Shown in pieces: positions 16,739 to 24,987 of a stretch of DNA of 64,000 nucleotides. The translations under genes were made by a program, and so were the position numbers. A model generated the notes under the pieces. It saw nothing but the letters and a program-made list of their open reading frames with translations. It did no database searches and was not told the origin of the DNA. The stretch is from Lachnoclostridium sp. UBA1308 (lineage in GTDB: Bacteria; Bacillota; Clostridia; Lachnospirales; Lachnospiraceae), in NCBI GenBank assembly GCA_002307215.1, contig DBTU01000041.1, positions 5,451 to 69,450 of the forward strand. Direction: 5' to 3'. The stretch's first letter is position 1; every line of letters begins with the position of its first letter.

Positions 16739-17257
16739 TTAGCTTGGAGAGTACATCCCTTTACTCTGCATGTATGCGAAAATGGCCTCACCATGCTTTT
16801 GCTCTTCCTTCTGGATGTGGTTGAGCACATCTCGTACCTGGGTATCCTTAAATTCGAATATCGCCGTATTATAAGAACCGGAGACAAATTTTTCGGTCAT
16901 TAACATATCGGTGCAGAGCTCCTTATCTGATGCATGAAAGGCTGAATTTTTACTGCTTTGCATATCAATCGAAGCCTGCTGAGACAGGGCTATGGAAGAA
17001 GCAGAGGGCTGTTCTTGACCGCCTTGTCCACCCGAGCTACTTTGACTTGAAGATGGGATTTCACCGGTTAACAGCTGATTAATACTCTGTAAATGCTCCG
17101 TTTCTTTATTACCATTCGCTCGAAAGACTGCTTTTAGTTGAGCATCACAGGCCAGCTGTTCATAATTATTATATTTCGTGATACAATTTTGCTCATGCGT
17201 TTTCGCATCCTCCAGTAAGAATTTCTCTTTTGTGGTTAATTTAACATTAGTTATCAC
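16739..17257 (-). CDS. spore coat protein, CotF-like ferritin-fold
   Basis: The protein has two helical halves joined by a Ser/Gly/Gln-rich linker (residues 67-85). The N-terminal TTKEKFLLEDAKTHEQNCITKY and C-terminal LMTEKFVSGSYNTAIFEF stretches resemble the CotF family of spore coat proteins. The GTG at 17257 is chosen as start because GGAGGTGA sits seven bases upstream; the ATG at 17287 precedes that site. Paired helices with Glu/His suggest a ferritin-like bundle but no metal site is complete by eye. It is alone in its unit, as is common for sporulation genes under mother-cell sigma factors. Confidence 0.75.
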   Translation of the reverse strand: MITNVKLTTKEKFLLEDAKTHEQNCITKYNNYEQLACDAQLKAVFRANGNKETEHLQSINQLLTGEIPSSSQSSSGGQGGQEQPSASSIALSQQASIDMQSSKNSAFHASDKELCTDMLMTEKFVSGSYNTAIFEFKDTQVRDVLNHIQKEEQKHGEAIFAYMQSKGMYSPS

Positions 17258-17389
17258 AGAATCACCTCCGGTTATTATTATTTTCAAATAATCGATTAAT
17301 ATCCGCAGGGATAACTAAAGTTACCATATGGCTGATTGTAATTATTTACATTTAACATAAATTAACGTAAAATTATATAGATGATTCGG

Positions 17390-17471
17390 GTGCCATAAGT
17401 CAACTATAAGGTAAATCAATGAATATGTGTGCATATATATTCATTTCACTATATTTTTTGACTTATGACAC
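17390..17471. repeat. 82-base nested palindrome
   Basis: Outer arms GTGCCATAAGTCAA (17390-17403) and TTGACTTATGACAC (17458-17471) pair with one mismatch. Inside, AATGAATAT (about 17418-17426) pairs with ATATTCATT (about 17436-17444). It could be a MITE relic or a structured RNA. No second copy was seen in the window. Confidence 0.65.
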
Positions 17472-17594
17472 GCGTTAAGTGAAGCACCTAAGGAATTACC
17501 GGACTATGAATCAGGAGAAATATCATCAAGTGCCTTAATGTCCTATGATGAATGTAAAGAATACGATGGAAGTACTTGGAAGAATGGTAAATGA
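17469..17594 (+). pseudogene. orphan C-terminal coding tail
   Basis: A 41-codon open stretch ending in TGA reads, after its first four codons, EAPKELPDYESGEISSSALM and continues with SYDECKEYDGSTWKNGK. It has no start codon and begins exactly at the end of the palindrome 17390-17471. Its acidic, ordered composition looks like real protein, so it is probably the end of a gene destroyed by the neighbouring element. The family is not recognised. Confidence 0.4.
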
Positions 17595-17644
17595 GATCAA
17601 GATAAATGGATAGACCGCTGCAGGGCGGCGGAATGGAGAAATGT

Positions 17645-18076
17645 ATGAAAGAAGAGCTAAAGCCTTATATTCGTCAGGCAAAATATTATGAGACAGACCA
17701 GATGGGTGTCATCCATCACTCTAATTATATACGTTGGTTTGAAGAAGCCAGGGTGGATTTTCTGGAGCAAATCGGCTTGGGATATGATAAAATAGAGGCT
17801 GCCGGGGTATACTCTCCGGTGTTGAACATCTCTTGTGAATATAAATCCTCGGTACGATTTCATGAGACAGTAATAATTAAAGCGTTACTAATGTATTTTA
17901 ACGGAGTAAAGATGAAAATCGGTTACCGGGTGTTTGACGCTGAAACAATGCAGCTTAGAGCAGTCGGAGTCTCAGAGCATTGCTTTGTCTCTGCGGGTGA
18001 TTTTAAGCCGGTGAGTCTTAAGAAGAATTATAAGGATATGTACGACATTCTGATTCAGTGGGTTGAAGAGGAATAG
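17645..18076 (+). CDS. acyl-CoA thioesterase, YbgC/FadM (4-hydroxybenzoyl-CoA thioesterase) family
   Basis: A single hotdog-fold domain carries the family signature YYETDQMGVIHHSNYIRWFEEAR, with catalytic Asp18 and the following histidines. The enzyme hydrolyses short or aromatic acyl-CoA thioesters in the cytosol. The length of 143 residues is typical. Two other ATGs are possible at 17633 and 17606; 17645 is preferred because GGAG lies six bases before it and the protein then begins as relatives do. It is flanked by gene debris on both sides, so no operon context helps with substrate. Confidence 0.85.
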   Translation: MKEELKPYIRQAKYYETDQMGVIHHSNYIRWFEEARVDFLEQIGLGYDKIEAAGVYSPVLNISCEYKSSVRFHETVIIKALLMYFNGVKMKIGYRVFDAETMQLRAVGVSEHCFVSAGDFKPVSLKKNYKDMYDILIQWVEEE

Positions 18077-18135
18077 TTGACAGGAGCTGTTGCAGGTATA
18101 GCTGAGGGCATTGAAAAAGTCCCCTCACCCACAAG

Positions 18136-18249
18136 ATGAGAACACATCATGGATTTGGTATGCCCTATTCGTACATAAATGACGCATTTGGTTACAGTTC
18201 AGCCTTCAAAGAGATGAATCCGGACTGGGAAAAAATGATTTCCATATAG
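18136..18249 (+). pseudogene. short ORF, remnant shared with another locus
   Basis: The frame runs from ATG 18136 to TAG 18249 (37 codons); its second half reads FGYSSAFKEMNPDWEKMISI. A second copy at 31708-31780 keeps the same frame over YRSAFKEIYPDWEK. The conservation hints that the repeat derives from a protein-coding gene. No ribosome site precedes it and the family is unknown. Confidence 0.35.
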
Positions 18250-18346
18250 GAGTATTTGCATACGAACTACGTAATGCAACTTAGCGAAAGCGGCTCCTAT
18301 ATGGAAACATTTACTGGTACTATCCTTGCTAGGCTGAACTGAAACC
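18190..18346. repeat. nested inverted-repeat element, copy 1
   Basis: Terminal arms 18190-18205 (GGTTACAGTTCAGCCT) and 18331-18346 (AGGCTGAACTGAAACC) pair with one mismatch. A second pair of arms lies inside: 18239-18252 and 18294-18307 (TTTCCATATAGGAG with its complement). The left half recurs at 31708-31780 at high identity. This looks like a small non-coding mobile or palindromic element, placed four bases from the stop of the MutS2-like gene. Confidence 0.7.
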
Positions 18347-18349
18347 GTA

Positions 18350-20293
18350 TTATTCCTTATCACGGTGGATGGTCAGTCCGGGCTGGTAGCCCTTCTCCAT
18401 CTTTCTTCTGGCCTTACGATTTACTACGGTATCAAAAATAATTGAAAAATCATAATCCTCAGGATACATTTCGGTGGCGGCTACCGTAAGTTGCAGCCGT
18501 TTATGGTTGATGAGGTTTTTGCTGGTCTGAATTTGAACTCCGACCTCACCTTTTGCATCGGCCATTTTATAGACAATACCGATTTTCTTTTGGGGGTATA
18601 CCATAACACAGTCTCCGATAGAAAAACGCTGGCTTCTGGTATTAACCGGTTTCGGAGGTTGAATTTTAGCTATCCGTGATGGAGGGAGTGGAGAGGAACC
18701 TTCATTTAACAAATCTGTTGATGCCGTCTCAATAAAATCCCTATCAGGAATAACCTGAGGCCTACAGTCCGCTCGTAGGTAGGCTTCCTGGTAGGCACGC
18801 TCTAACATACGCTTTGGAAGACCTAACCGCTTAGCGATATAAAGAGCGCAGCTTTCGCCTGCTTCTCCAAGTTCAAGACGGTAAAGCGGCTTCAGGCTTT
18901 CGCGATCAAAGGCCATCCTTGCATTTAACAGACCGTCTGTCTTATTCGCATATTCCTTTATCTCAGGGTAATGAGTGGTTGCAACAAAAAGGCATTCCTT
19001 ATTCTTAAGCTCTTCCAGTATAGAGATGGCAATTCCCATACCCTCTGCCGGATCGGTTCCGGAGCCTAGTTCATCGAGAAGTATGAAGCTGTCCCGGTCG
19101 GTATGATTTAAAATGTGGATAATATTCGTGATATGGGAGGAGAAGGTGGATAAATTCTCCGTTATGCTCTGTCCGTCACCGATATCACAGAGTACTGCAT
19201 TATTCATACATAGATCAGCACTGATGCATGGAACATGCAGCCCACATTGGGCCATAAGCTGAAAAAGCCCTAAGGATTTTAAGGTAACTGTCTTACCCCC
19301 GGTATTGGGACCGGTAATAATAATGCCTTGAATACCATTACCAAGTGAAAAGTCAAGCGGGACACATTCGTTCGGATTAATTAACGGATGACGTCCTTCT
19401 TTTATGACAATCGTTCTGTTGGTGTTGATTGATGGTGCACATGCTTTCATGTCTGCACTCAGTTTCGCCTTGGCAAAGATGAAGTCTAGGGTTTCCATAG
19501 CCTCCATGTTCAAATGAATGTCAAAGGAATTCTCCGCGACGAGTGAGGATAATACATAGAGTATCCGGCGTTCCTCATTATTTTCTACTATCTCAAGCTC
19601 GGATAATGCCTCTTTTAGCTTAGAGACCACAATCGGTTCAATGAAATAGGTGGAACCGCTGGATGAGATGTCCAGTACTGAACCACTTACCATGTTTTTA
19701 AATTCACGTTTTACCGGGAGTACAAAATGCCCGTTTCGGATTGAAACATAGGAATCCATAAACCATTCCTTCTTGCTGCGAAGTTGGCTTTCCAGCTTTG
19801 ATTTCATCTCTGATTGAATCTGATCAATTTTACGCCGGATTTCCTTGAGCTCCTTGGAAGCGTTATCATCAACTCGGTTATTGCGGATTGCAATATTAAT
19901 TTCCCCGGACAGATGGGATAGCTCATTTATAGAGCCGCCATATCCTGCAATTTCAACATCGAGAGATTCCGTACGTTTTAAAAAGATCTTCATACGCTTA
20001 CATGCATTGATAAATAACTCTATTTGGCTCAGCTGTTCCGGTATGAGCATAGCCCCTTTTTCGGCCAGTTCAAGCAGCATGGGAACATCCTTCATAACTG
20101 CTAAAGGGGGAGAACCAATTTGATCCAGGATTTTTCTTGCCTGAGTGGTATCCTTAACTCTTGCATTTACTTCCCATTCATTAAGAAAAGGTTTCAGTTC
20201 AAGAAGCTTTTGCCTCGCGCTTTCTGATACTGCATTATTACTAAGCATTTCTAATATTTTATTAAATTCCAATGCTGTCATAGATTTATTCAT
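18350..20293 (-). CDS. MutS2-like DNA-binding ATPase lacking the Smr nuclease domain
   Basis: The protein follows MutS2: a helical core and clamp (about 1-300), then an ABC-type ATPase with Walker A GPNTGGKT near residue 330, SSHITNIIHIL, Walker B FILLDELGSGTDPAEG near residue 402, and the ATTHYPEIKEYA switch. MutS2 acts on branched DNA or, in Bacillus, splits collided ribosomes. Full MutS2 is about 780-790 residues and ends in an Smr domain; this protein stops at 647, after a short basic region (VGVQIQTSKNLINHKRLQLT). It may be one of the MutS-related paralogs rather than the housekeeping enzyme. The start at 20293 has GGAGG ten bases upstream; an ATG four codons later is possible. Confidence 0.85.
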   Translation of the reverse strand: MNKSMTALEFNKILEMLSNNAVSESARQKLLELKPFLNEWEVNARVKDTTQARKILDQIGSPPLAVMKDVPMLLELAEKGAMLIPEQLSQIELFINACKRMKIFLKRTESLDVEIAGYGGSINELSHLSGEINIAIRNNRVDDNASKELKEIRRKIDQIQSEMKSKLESQLRSKKEWFMDSYVSIRNGHFVLPVKREFKNMVSGSVLDISSSGSTYFIEPIVVSKLKEALSELEIVENNEERRILYVLSSLVAENSFDIHLNMEAMETLDFIFAKAKLSADMKACAPSINTNRTIVIKEGRHPLINPNECVPLDFSLGNGIQGIIITGPNTGGKTVTLKSLGLFQLMAQCGLHVPCISADLCMNNAVLCDIGDGQSITENLSTFSSHITNIIHILNHTDRDSFILLDELGSGTDPAEGMGIAISILEELKNKECLFVATTHYPEIKEYANKTDGLLNARMAFDRESLKPLYRLELGEAGESCALYIAKRLGLPKRMLERAYQEAYLRADCRPQVIPDRDFIETASTDLLNEGSSPLPPSRIAKIQPPKPVNTRSQRFSIGDCVMVYPQKKIGIVYKMADAKGEVGVQIQTSKNLINHKRLQLTVAATEMYPEDYDFSIIFDTVVNRKARRKMEKGYQPGLTIHRDKE

Positions 20294-20955
20294 TACTTAT
20301 TAACCTCCGTCATATTCTTGAATTTATATAATTTCGATAAAAATACCCACATAGATACCGCCATTACAGTATGGCAGAATACTCCTGTGGGCATAATCAA
20401 TACAGCTTTATTTGATATCCGAGTATCAAAAAAGCATATCAGGAGATACCTGCTATGCCTTGTTTTAGAAAACGGATAAATTGCTGTTTTCAATATATCA
20501 AGTCAGTTTTGAGTATTTACTGTAAAAAGCGAAAGCTGGGTTCAAAAAATAATAATGAGCCGCAAGACCGGTTCACATTAAATTGAGATAATGTAAATGT
20601 ACCCAGACATATTCAATTAGCACTATAAAGCGCAAACCTCTTTTACAATTAATACCGACATCAAAACCATCCTTTCAAACACTAAATAAACAACATGAGT
20701 ATTGTAGCATAAGGAATTTATTATGTCAAAGAATTTATAATATTTGACAAATAAATTTATATTATTTTACAAATGAAATGCGCTTTCAAAGTTTTATAAT
20801 TTATATTGATAATGAATTGATTTAATGTTCATTTAAGTTTATAATAGTATAGTAAAATGGTATCATTTAGTGCGATATTGTTATATTTTTCTTAATATGA
20901 CTCAACTGCTGAAGATAACTAGAGTAATACAATAACTACGACAGGAGCTAATGAT
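20294..20955. other. 660-base gap without a supportable gene
   Basis: Only a weak frame (66 codons, 20493-20293 minus) spans part of it and lacks a ribosome site. A hairpin is present at 20346-20391 (CCCACA with TGTGGG, and GCCAT with ATGGC inside). The right part is very AT-rich and holds the MarR promoter. I see nothing else. Confidence 0.5.
20817..20845 (+). promoter_or_regulatory. promoter of the marR gene
   Basis: TTGATT (20817-20822) and TATAAT (20840-20845) are separated by 17 bases, about 110 bases before the marR start. Confidence 0.6.
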
Positions 20956-21378
20956 ATGCTAGAGAAAGAATTCGAGAAACTTTATGTTAAATTTCGTAAC
21001 AACTACTGCAAGAGCCTTTTTTCTAATGTGAACGAGGAAAATGACGGATTAACTCCGACAGAATCCTATTGTGTGGAAGCAATATATTTATTAAATAGGC
21101 CGACGGTACATCAGTTTGCGAATTATGTTCATATATCACAACCAAATGCAACCTATAGGATTAGTAATCTGATTAATAAAGGCTATATTAGAAAGGTACT
21201 GTCCACAGAGGATAGGAGAGAATATTTTCTGGAGGTAACAGATAAATTCTCTGAAAAATATGGAATTAATGATAACTATAATTCTAATTTTATCAAAGAA
21301 ATATATGATATTTTTAATCAGGATGAAATTGATCAGATGGAACAGATGATGAAAAAAATAAACGATACCATTAATTAA
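20956..21378 (+). CDS. MarR family transcriptional regulator
   Basis: This 140-residue winged-helix protein has the MarR order: an N-terminal dimer helix, LTPTESYCVEAIYLLNRPTVHQFANYV (split helix pair), the recognition helix HISQPNATYRISNLINKGYI, and a wing with STEDRREYFLEVT. The Asp-Arg-Arg of the wing is typical. AGGAGC precedes the ATG. A strong terminator follows at 21408-21459. The next gene has a palindrome over its promoter, which could be its target. Confidence 0.9.
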   Translation: MLEKEFEKLYVKFRNNYCKSLFSNVNEENDGLTPTESYCVEAIYLLNRPTVHQFANYVHISQPNATYRISNLINKGYIRKVLSTEDRREYFLEVTDKFSEKYGINDNYNSNFIKEIYDIFNQDEIDQMEQMMKKINDTIN

Positions 21379-21407
21379 GAAGTGTGTTAATTTTGATTAA
21401 GTATGGG

Positions 21408-21459
21408 GACTATCTCATATCCAGAAAGCTAGGGCTTTCGGATATGAGATAGTCTTTTT
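21408..21459 (+). terminator. strong terminator after marR
   Basis: GACTATCTCATATCC (21408-21422) pairs perfectly with GGATATGAGATAGTC (21440-21454), with an inner AGC/GCT pair, followed by TTTTT. Confidence 0.92.
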
Positions 21460-21562
21460 ATGTAATGAGAAATGGCGTCCTATACGATGTTTTTATAGGT
21501 GTCAGCAGAATCGATACTCTGATTCTGGTATATAATGTTTGAGCTTCCAAGTATTACATATA

Positions 21563-21627
21563 TGTAACACATATGTTACAGAAATGTTAAATAAAACGTT
21601 GACAATGTAACAAATACGTAATACAAT
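21563..21627 (+). promoter_or_regulatory. operator and promoter of the peptidoglycan-binding gene
   Basis: TTGACA (21599-21604) and TACAAT (21622-21627) are 17 bases apart. Upstream, TGTAACA (21563-21569) and TGTTACA (21574-21580) form a palindrome, and TGTAAC recurs at 21606-21611 within the spacer. These repeated boxes suggest a dedicated regulator, perhaps the adjacent MarR protein. Confidence 0.65.
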
Positions 21628-21669
21628 ATTGCCATAACAGAAATGCAACTTAAGTTAGGAGACAGAAAA

Positions 21670-22506
21670 ATGAGAAATAAAATGATCCTACGTATTGTAA
21701 CGCTATGTATGGCAGCAATAATAGCATCAACATCAGTACCGATGAATGCTTATGCAGCAACCTCACTTAAAGTCGGATCCAGGGGATCCGATGTAGTACA
21801 GGTGCAGTCAACCCTACAAAAATTGGGTTATTTTACATATCCCGTAGCGACTGGGTATTATGGAAGTTACACAAAAGAAGCGGTTAAGAATTTTCAAAAA
21901 GATAACGGTATTACGGCGAATGGAACCATCGGAAAAACAACGATGCAGTTATTATTACCTGATTTTACATCAACATCAGACGCAACCATTAGGTTGGCAT
22001 CTGTAAAGGAGGCTCCATACCGCGGTGATTTGGACTGGTTTACCGAGGTCAGGGATATCTGGAAGAGGGGAATGGATGCAGTGGTTACGGATGTGGATAC
22101 CGGAAAATCGTTTCAGGTTACAAGAACCTATGGAACGAACCATGCTGATGTAGAAACACTTACCAAGGAAGACACCGAAACTATGAAAGAGATCTGGGGT
22201 GGCTATAGTTGGGAGCGGAGAGCGGTAGTTGTAGAGGTTGCAGGGTATACCTTAGCAGGATCCATGACAGCCATGCCTCATGCCGGTCTGGAAAATAAAC
22301 CGGAAGGCAACTGGGTATATGGGCGTAGTGCAGGCTTTGGCTTTGGATATAATTATGATGCCATAAAGGATAACGGTATCAGCGGACATATGGATATCCA
22401 TTTTAAGAACAGTAAAACGCATGGCACAGGAGTGGTACAGAAGGTTCATCAGGATATGGTGAAAAAGGCTGCAGAATATATAGCAAGATTGAATATACAG
22501 ACATAA
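21670..22506 (+). CDS. secreted peptidoglycan-binding protein with a possible metal-hydrolase domain
   Basis: A signal peptide ends at AYAA near residue 30. A PG_binding_1 domain follows (about 32-92: LKVGSRGSDVVQVQSTLQKL, then GYYGSYTKEAVKNFQKDNGI). The C-terminal 180 residues are of no family I can name with certainty. They contain His158-x-Asp160-x-Glu162 (NHADVE) and His240-x-Asp242-x-His244 (GHMDIHF), together a plausible zinc site, so it may be a peptidase or amidase acting on the cell wall or spore cortex. The ATG at 21670 follows TAGGAGA. The gene stands alone between two terminators. Confidence 0.8.
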   Translation: MRNKMILRIVTLCMAAIIASTSVPMNAYAATSLKVGSRGSDVVQVQSTLQKLGYFTYPVATGYYGSYTKEAVKNFQKDNGITANGTIGKTTMQLLLPDFTSTSDATIRLASVKEAPYRGDLDWFTEVRDIWKRGMDAVVTDVDTGKSFQVTRTYGTNHADVETLTKEDTETMKEIWGGYSWERRAVVVEVAGYTLAGSMTAMPHAGLENKPEGNWVYGRSAGFGFGYNYDAIKDNGISGHMDIHFKNSKTHGTGVVQKVHQDMVKKAAEYIARLNIQT

Positions 22507-22537
22507 TATGTAAAACATGTTAAAAACTGATTCAAAA

Positions 22538-22597
22538 ACAAGAGGCTTCGCATATTTCCCATAATGTACTGTTTGGGAGGTGCGTGAAGTCTCTTGT
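22538..22597. terminator. hairpin between convergent genes
   Basis: ACAAGAGGCTTC (22538-22549) pairs with GAAGTCTCTTGT (22586-22597) with one mismatch. It can end both the peptidoglycan-binding gene and the convergent small gene. Confidence 0.6.
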
Positions 22598-22629
22598 ATT
22601 ATACAAGCTATATATGCAAAAGCCCAATA

Positions 22630-22929
22630 TTAAATGTCAAGAATACGATGAGGAAATAAGTGATCAAATTCCATCCGGTACAAAAAAGTAACATAAGGTG
22701 CCCCCAGCCGTGGTTTATAAACTTCAATGTCAGCGAAGTGGGAGGATATAAATGGGTTATCCTTAGGTATCGCTATACATAAGTAGCGGTACTTCATGCC
22801 TGTTTCCTCACGCTTTGCAATTGCTATCGGTTTATAATAATAAACATCCGGATGATTCATCAATGCATTAAATAATAATAAGGCTTCGTAATTAGTAAGA
22901 TACGGTTCATACACCCAACGAAGCGGCAT
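22630..22929 (-). CDS. hypothetical protein of 99 residues
   Basis: I do not recognise the family. The sequence is rich in aromatic residues and prolines (VYYYKPIAIAKREE, DNPFISSHFADIEVYKP) and has no membrane helix or signal peptide. The ATG at 22929 follows GAGGTG. It starts 29 bases after the glycosyltransferase stop, so it is probably the last gene of the PadR-glycosyltransferase operon. Confidence 0.5.
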   Translation of the reverse strand: MPLRWVYEPYLTNYEALLLFNALMNHPDVYYYKPIAIAKREETGMKYRYLCIAIPKDNPFISSHFADIEVYKPRLGAPYVTFLYRMEFDHLFPHRILDI

Positions 22930-22958
22930 GGTAAGCACCTCAAGATAGCGTTACTATA

Positions 22959-24158
22959 TCATATGCATATGTCAGGAATATTTTGCGGTGCAAAGCATTT
23001 AATTTCATGCACGGCTGCTTGGTAACCACCGGCACGGATGAAGCTTTCTCCAAGCTCCTGACTGTGAGACCGGTAATTATGATTTGATATGATAGTACTT
23101 GTGCTATCCCTTAATAAGGTGGGCGTGATTTCTTCCAGTCTAAGTTCCAGGCCGGCTCCAAGTTCAGACACTCGTTTTGCAACAGCAGGCTGATCGTTGG
23201 CAATCGGAATGACAATAACAGGAACCCCATAGTATAAGGCCTCACTGATACTATTAAGACCCCCGTGACTGATGAATACATCGGTCTTTTTTAGGATCTC
23301 AAGCTGGGGAATATAATTTCTTACAATAAAATTATCCGGAACCGTTCCTAATGAGCTTATATCTGTTTTATTCCCAACAGAGAGAATAACCTGATAATTG
23401 GTTTCCGAAAAGGCCTCAAAGCATTTCTGATAAAAAGCAGTTTGATGATTATTTATTGTGCCAAGAGAAATGTAGATTAACTTCTGTTCGGAGGTATTAT
23501 GGATGGGAAAATCGATGGTTTCCTTTCGGTCCGTGATTGAGGGACCGACAAACCGAAATCGCTCATCCAGAGAATCACTTTGCGGCTGAAACAGACGGGA
23601 GGTGTATACCAGTACCAAAGGTGCATCCAAAAAGAAGATATCAGAGATCTTTAAGTCATTGATACCCCACTCTTTTTCGGCTTTTTTCATTTCTTCATAC
23701 AGATAGTCCAGTTGAGGATGAAAACCCGGCTCCAGCATACGGCCGGGGAGAGGCGGCTTCTCCATAACAAAGGAGGAGCAGGAAGCTATCGTGGGGAGCT
23801 TTAATTTATCTCCTAAAATATGGCCTCCGCCAAACATCACATCATGAATCATATAATCAAATCTAATATCTACGGTTTTACTGACAACGATTGGAATGAT
23901 GATTCTGTCGAAGGCCAGCATATATTCCATCATGGTGTAAAACGGGTGAGTGCCATGTGGGCGAAAGTTATGTATAAATTCATCAAATTTCTCACCATAA
24001 TCAAGGAAAATAGCACCGGAGGCCTCCAACTTAGTACGGAATTCCCTTGTCGAGAAATAATACACTTCATCACCCTGTGTTACCAACTCCTTGACCACCG
24101 GAAGAGTAGGATTGACGTGACCGTGCAGATTACCATTTACAAATAAGATCTTGGACAT
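22959..24158 (-). CDS. macrolide-type glycosyltransferase (MGT, GT1 family)
   Basis: The protein has a GT-B fold: an N-terminal acceptor domain beginning KILFVNGNLHGHVNPTLPVV and a C-terminal donor domain with SLGTINNH, and the UDP-glycosyltransferase signature ISHGGLNSISEALYYGVPVI followed by the QPAVAKRVSELGAG end. Such enzymes (YjiC, OleD) move glucose to macrolides, flavonoids and other small hydrophobic molecules, often for detoxification. The ATG at 24158 lies one base after the padR stop, a coupled arrangement. The PadR partner and its operators suggest induction by a toxic compound. Confidence 0.9.
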   Translation of the reverse strand: MSKILFVNGNLHGHVNPTLPVVKELVTQGDEVYYFSTREFRTKLEASGAIFLDYGEKFDEFIHNFRPHGTHPFYTMMEYMLAFDRIIIPIVVSKTVDIRFDYMIHDVMFGGGHILGDKLKLPTIASCSSFVMEKPPLPGRMLEPGFHPQLDYLYEEMKKAEKEWGINDLKISDIFFLDAPLVLVYTSRLFQPQSDSLDERFRFVGPSITDRKETIDFPIHNTSEQKLIYISLGTINNHQTAFYQKCFEAFSETNYQVILSVGNKTDISSLGTVPDNFIVRNYIPQLEILKKTDVFISHGGLNSISEALYYGVPVIVIPIANDQPAVAKRVSELGAGLELRLEEITPTLLRDSTSTIISNHNYRSHSQELGESFIRAGGYQAAVHEIKCFAPQNIPDICI

Positions 24159-24159
24159 T

Positions 24160-24738
24160 CTACAATATTCCTCCATTGTTTTGTATGGAGGAATTATCCT
24201 CCGTTAATAATGCTGTTGTCTCGTTACACCAAAGCAAAGTTGCCTCGGTATTAATAATACCAAGACGAAGGGAAGCCAGCCAATAGGGAAAGGCAGGATC
24301 TTTTTTTGCTGCTTCATTCTTAAGATAAGAAGCCTCCATCCCTTTGTACAGCTCGAGACTGCCGCTGTTGCGCTCCTTGACTTTCGCGAGCATATCAAGT
24401 ACATGCTCCTTTGGCATATAGTTACCAAAGGACAGCTTAAGCATTAACTCCGAACGGGGTGGTAGTAATTCCGGCGGTTGAATCAGCCATTCCTTAAATT
24501 CCTTAAGTCCCTTTTCGGTAATATGATAGATCTTACGCCGTTCCTCTTGATCTTTATCCTCCATAGAAATCATTTGTTCCTCCTGAAGTTTCTTCAGAAC
24601 AGGGTAGATGTGTCCAAAGTTTTCATTCCAAAAGTGCGAAATAGTCTTATCGCAGAACTTCTTGATGTCATAGCCGGAGCAGGGTTTCATGCACAATACA
24701 CCAAGTATGGCATAACGCGTCTTATTCTTAATTGCCAT
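24160..24738 (-). CDS. PadR family regulator with C-terminal AphA-like domain
   Basis: The N-terminal winged helix (residues 1-80) has the PadR pattern TRYAILGVLCMKPCSGYDIKKF, FGHIYPVLKKLQEE and the RRKIYHITEKGLKEFKEW wing. The C-terminal 110 residues are the helical Vir_reg/AphA-like dimerisation domain, making this the long PadR subfamily. GGAGG lies four bases before the ATG at 24738; the upstream ATG falls in the operator area. Twin operators precede it at 24765-24801, so it likely represses itself and the glycosyltransferase. Confidence 0.92.
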   Translation of the reverse strand: MAIKNKTRYAILGVLCMKPCSGYDIKKFCDKTISHFWNENFGHIYPVLKKLQEEQMISMEDKDQEERRKIYHITEKGLKEFKEWLIQPPELLPPRSELMLKLSFGNYMPKEHVLDMLAKVKERNSGSLELYKGMEASYLKNEAAKKDPAFPYWLASLRLGIINTEATLLWCNETTALLTEDNSSIQNNGGIL

Positions 24739-24764
24739 AATACCTCCATTTGTAAAAAAAACTA

Positions 24765-24801
24765 TATCAGTCTGATACAGCAATAATATATCAGACTGAT
24801 A
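24765..24801. promoter_or_regulatory. twin PadR operators
   Basis: TATCAGTCTGATA (24765-24777) and TATCAGACTGATA (24789-24801) are each perfect palindromes around one central base, with centres 24 bases apart. They lie directly upstream of padR. A second set with the same spacing lies at 26155-26191. Confidence 0.85.
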
Positions 24802-24870
24802 TAGTTGTCAACCGGTAATTACAGATGCGAAATAATCCAAATAAATGTTTGTCTAGATGCTAATACAAAG

Positions 24871-24911
24871 AAAAGCGTACCTTTCAGCATAGAGCCAAAG
24901 GGTACGCCTTT
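24871..24911 (-). terminator. terminator after the methyltransferase gene
   Basis: GCGTACCTTT (24875-24884) pairs with AAAGGGTACGC (24897-24907) with one mismatch. On the minus strand the stem is followed by CTTTTCTTTG, so it fits the methyltransferase gene. Confidence 0.65.
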
Positions 24912-24987
24912 GTGTGGCATTATTCTTTCCTTTGTAGGTAATTGAAAATCCTGTAACTTGAGCGAATGCTTATATTATTCGAAGCTT

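Noticed and set aside
20293..20493. 66-codon frame upstream of the MutS2-like gene, minus strand
   Set aside because: No ribosome site, odd composition and overlap with the gene's own ribosome site; probably chance.
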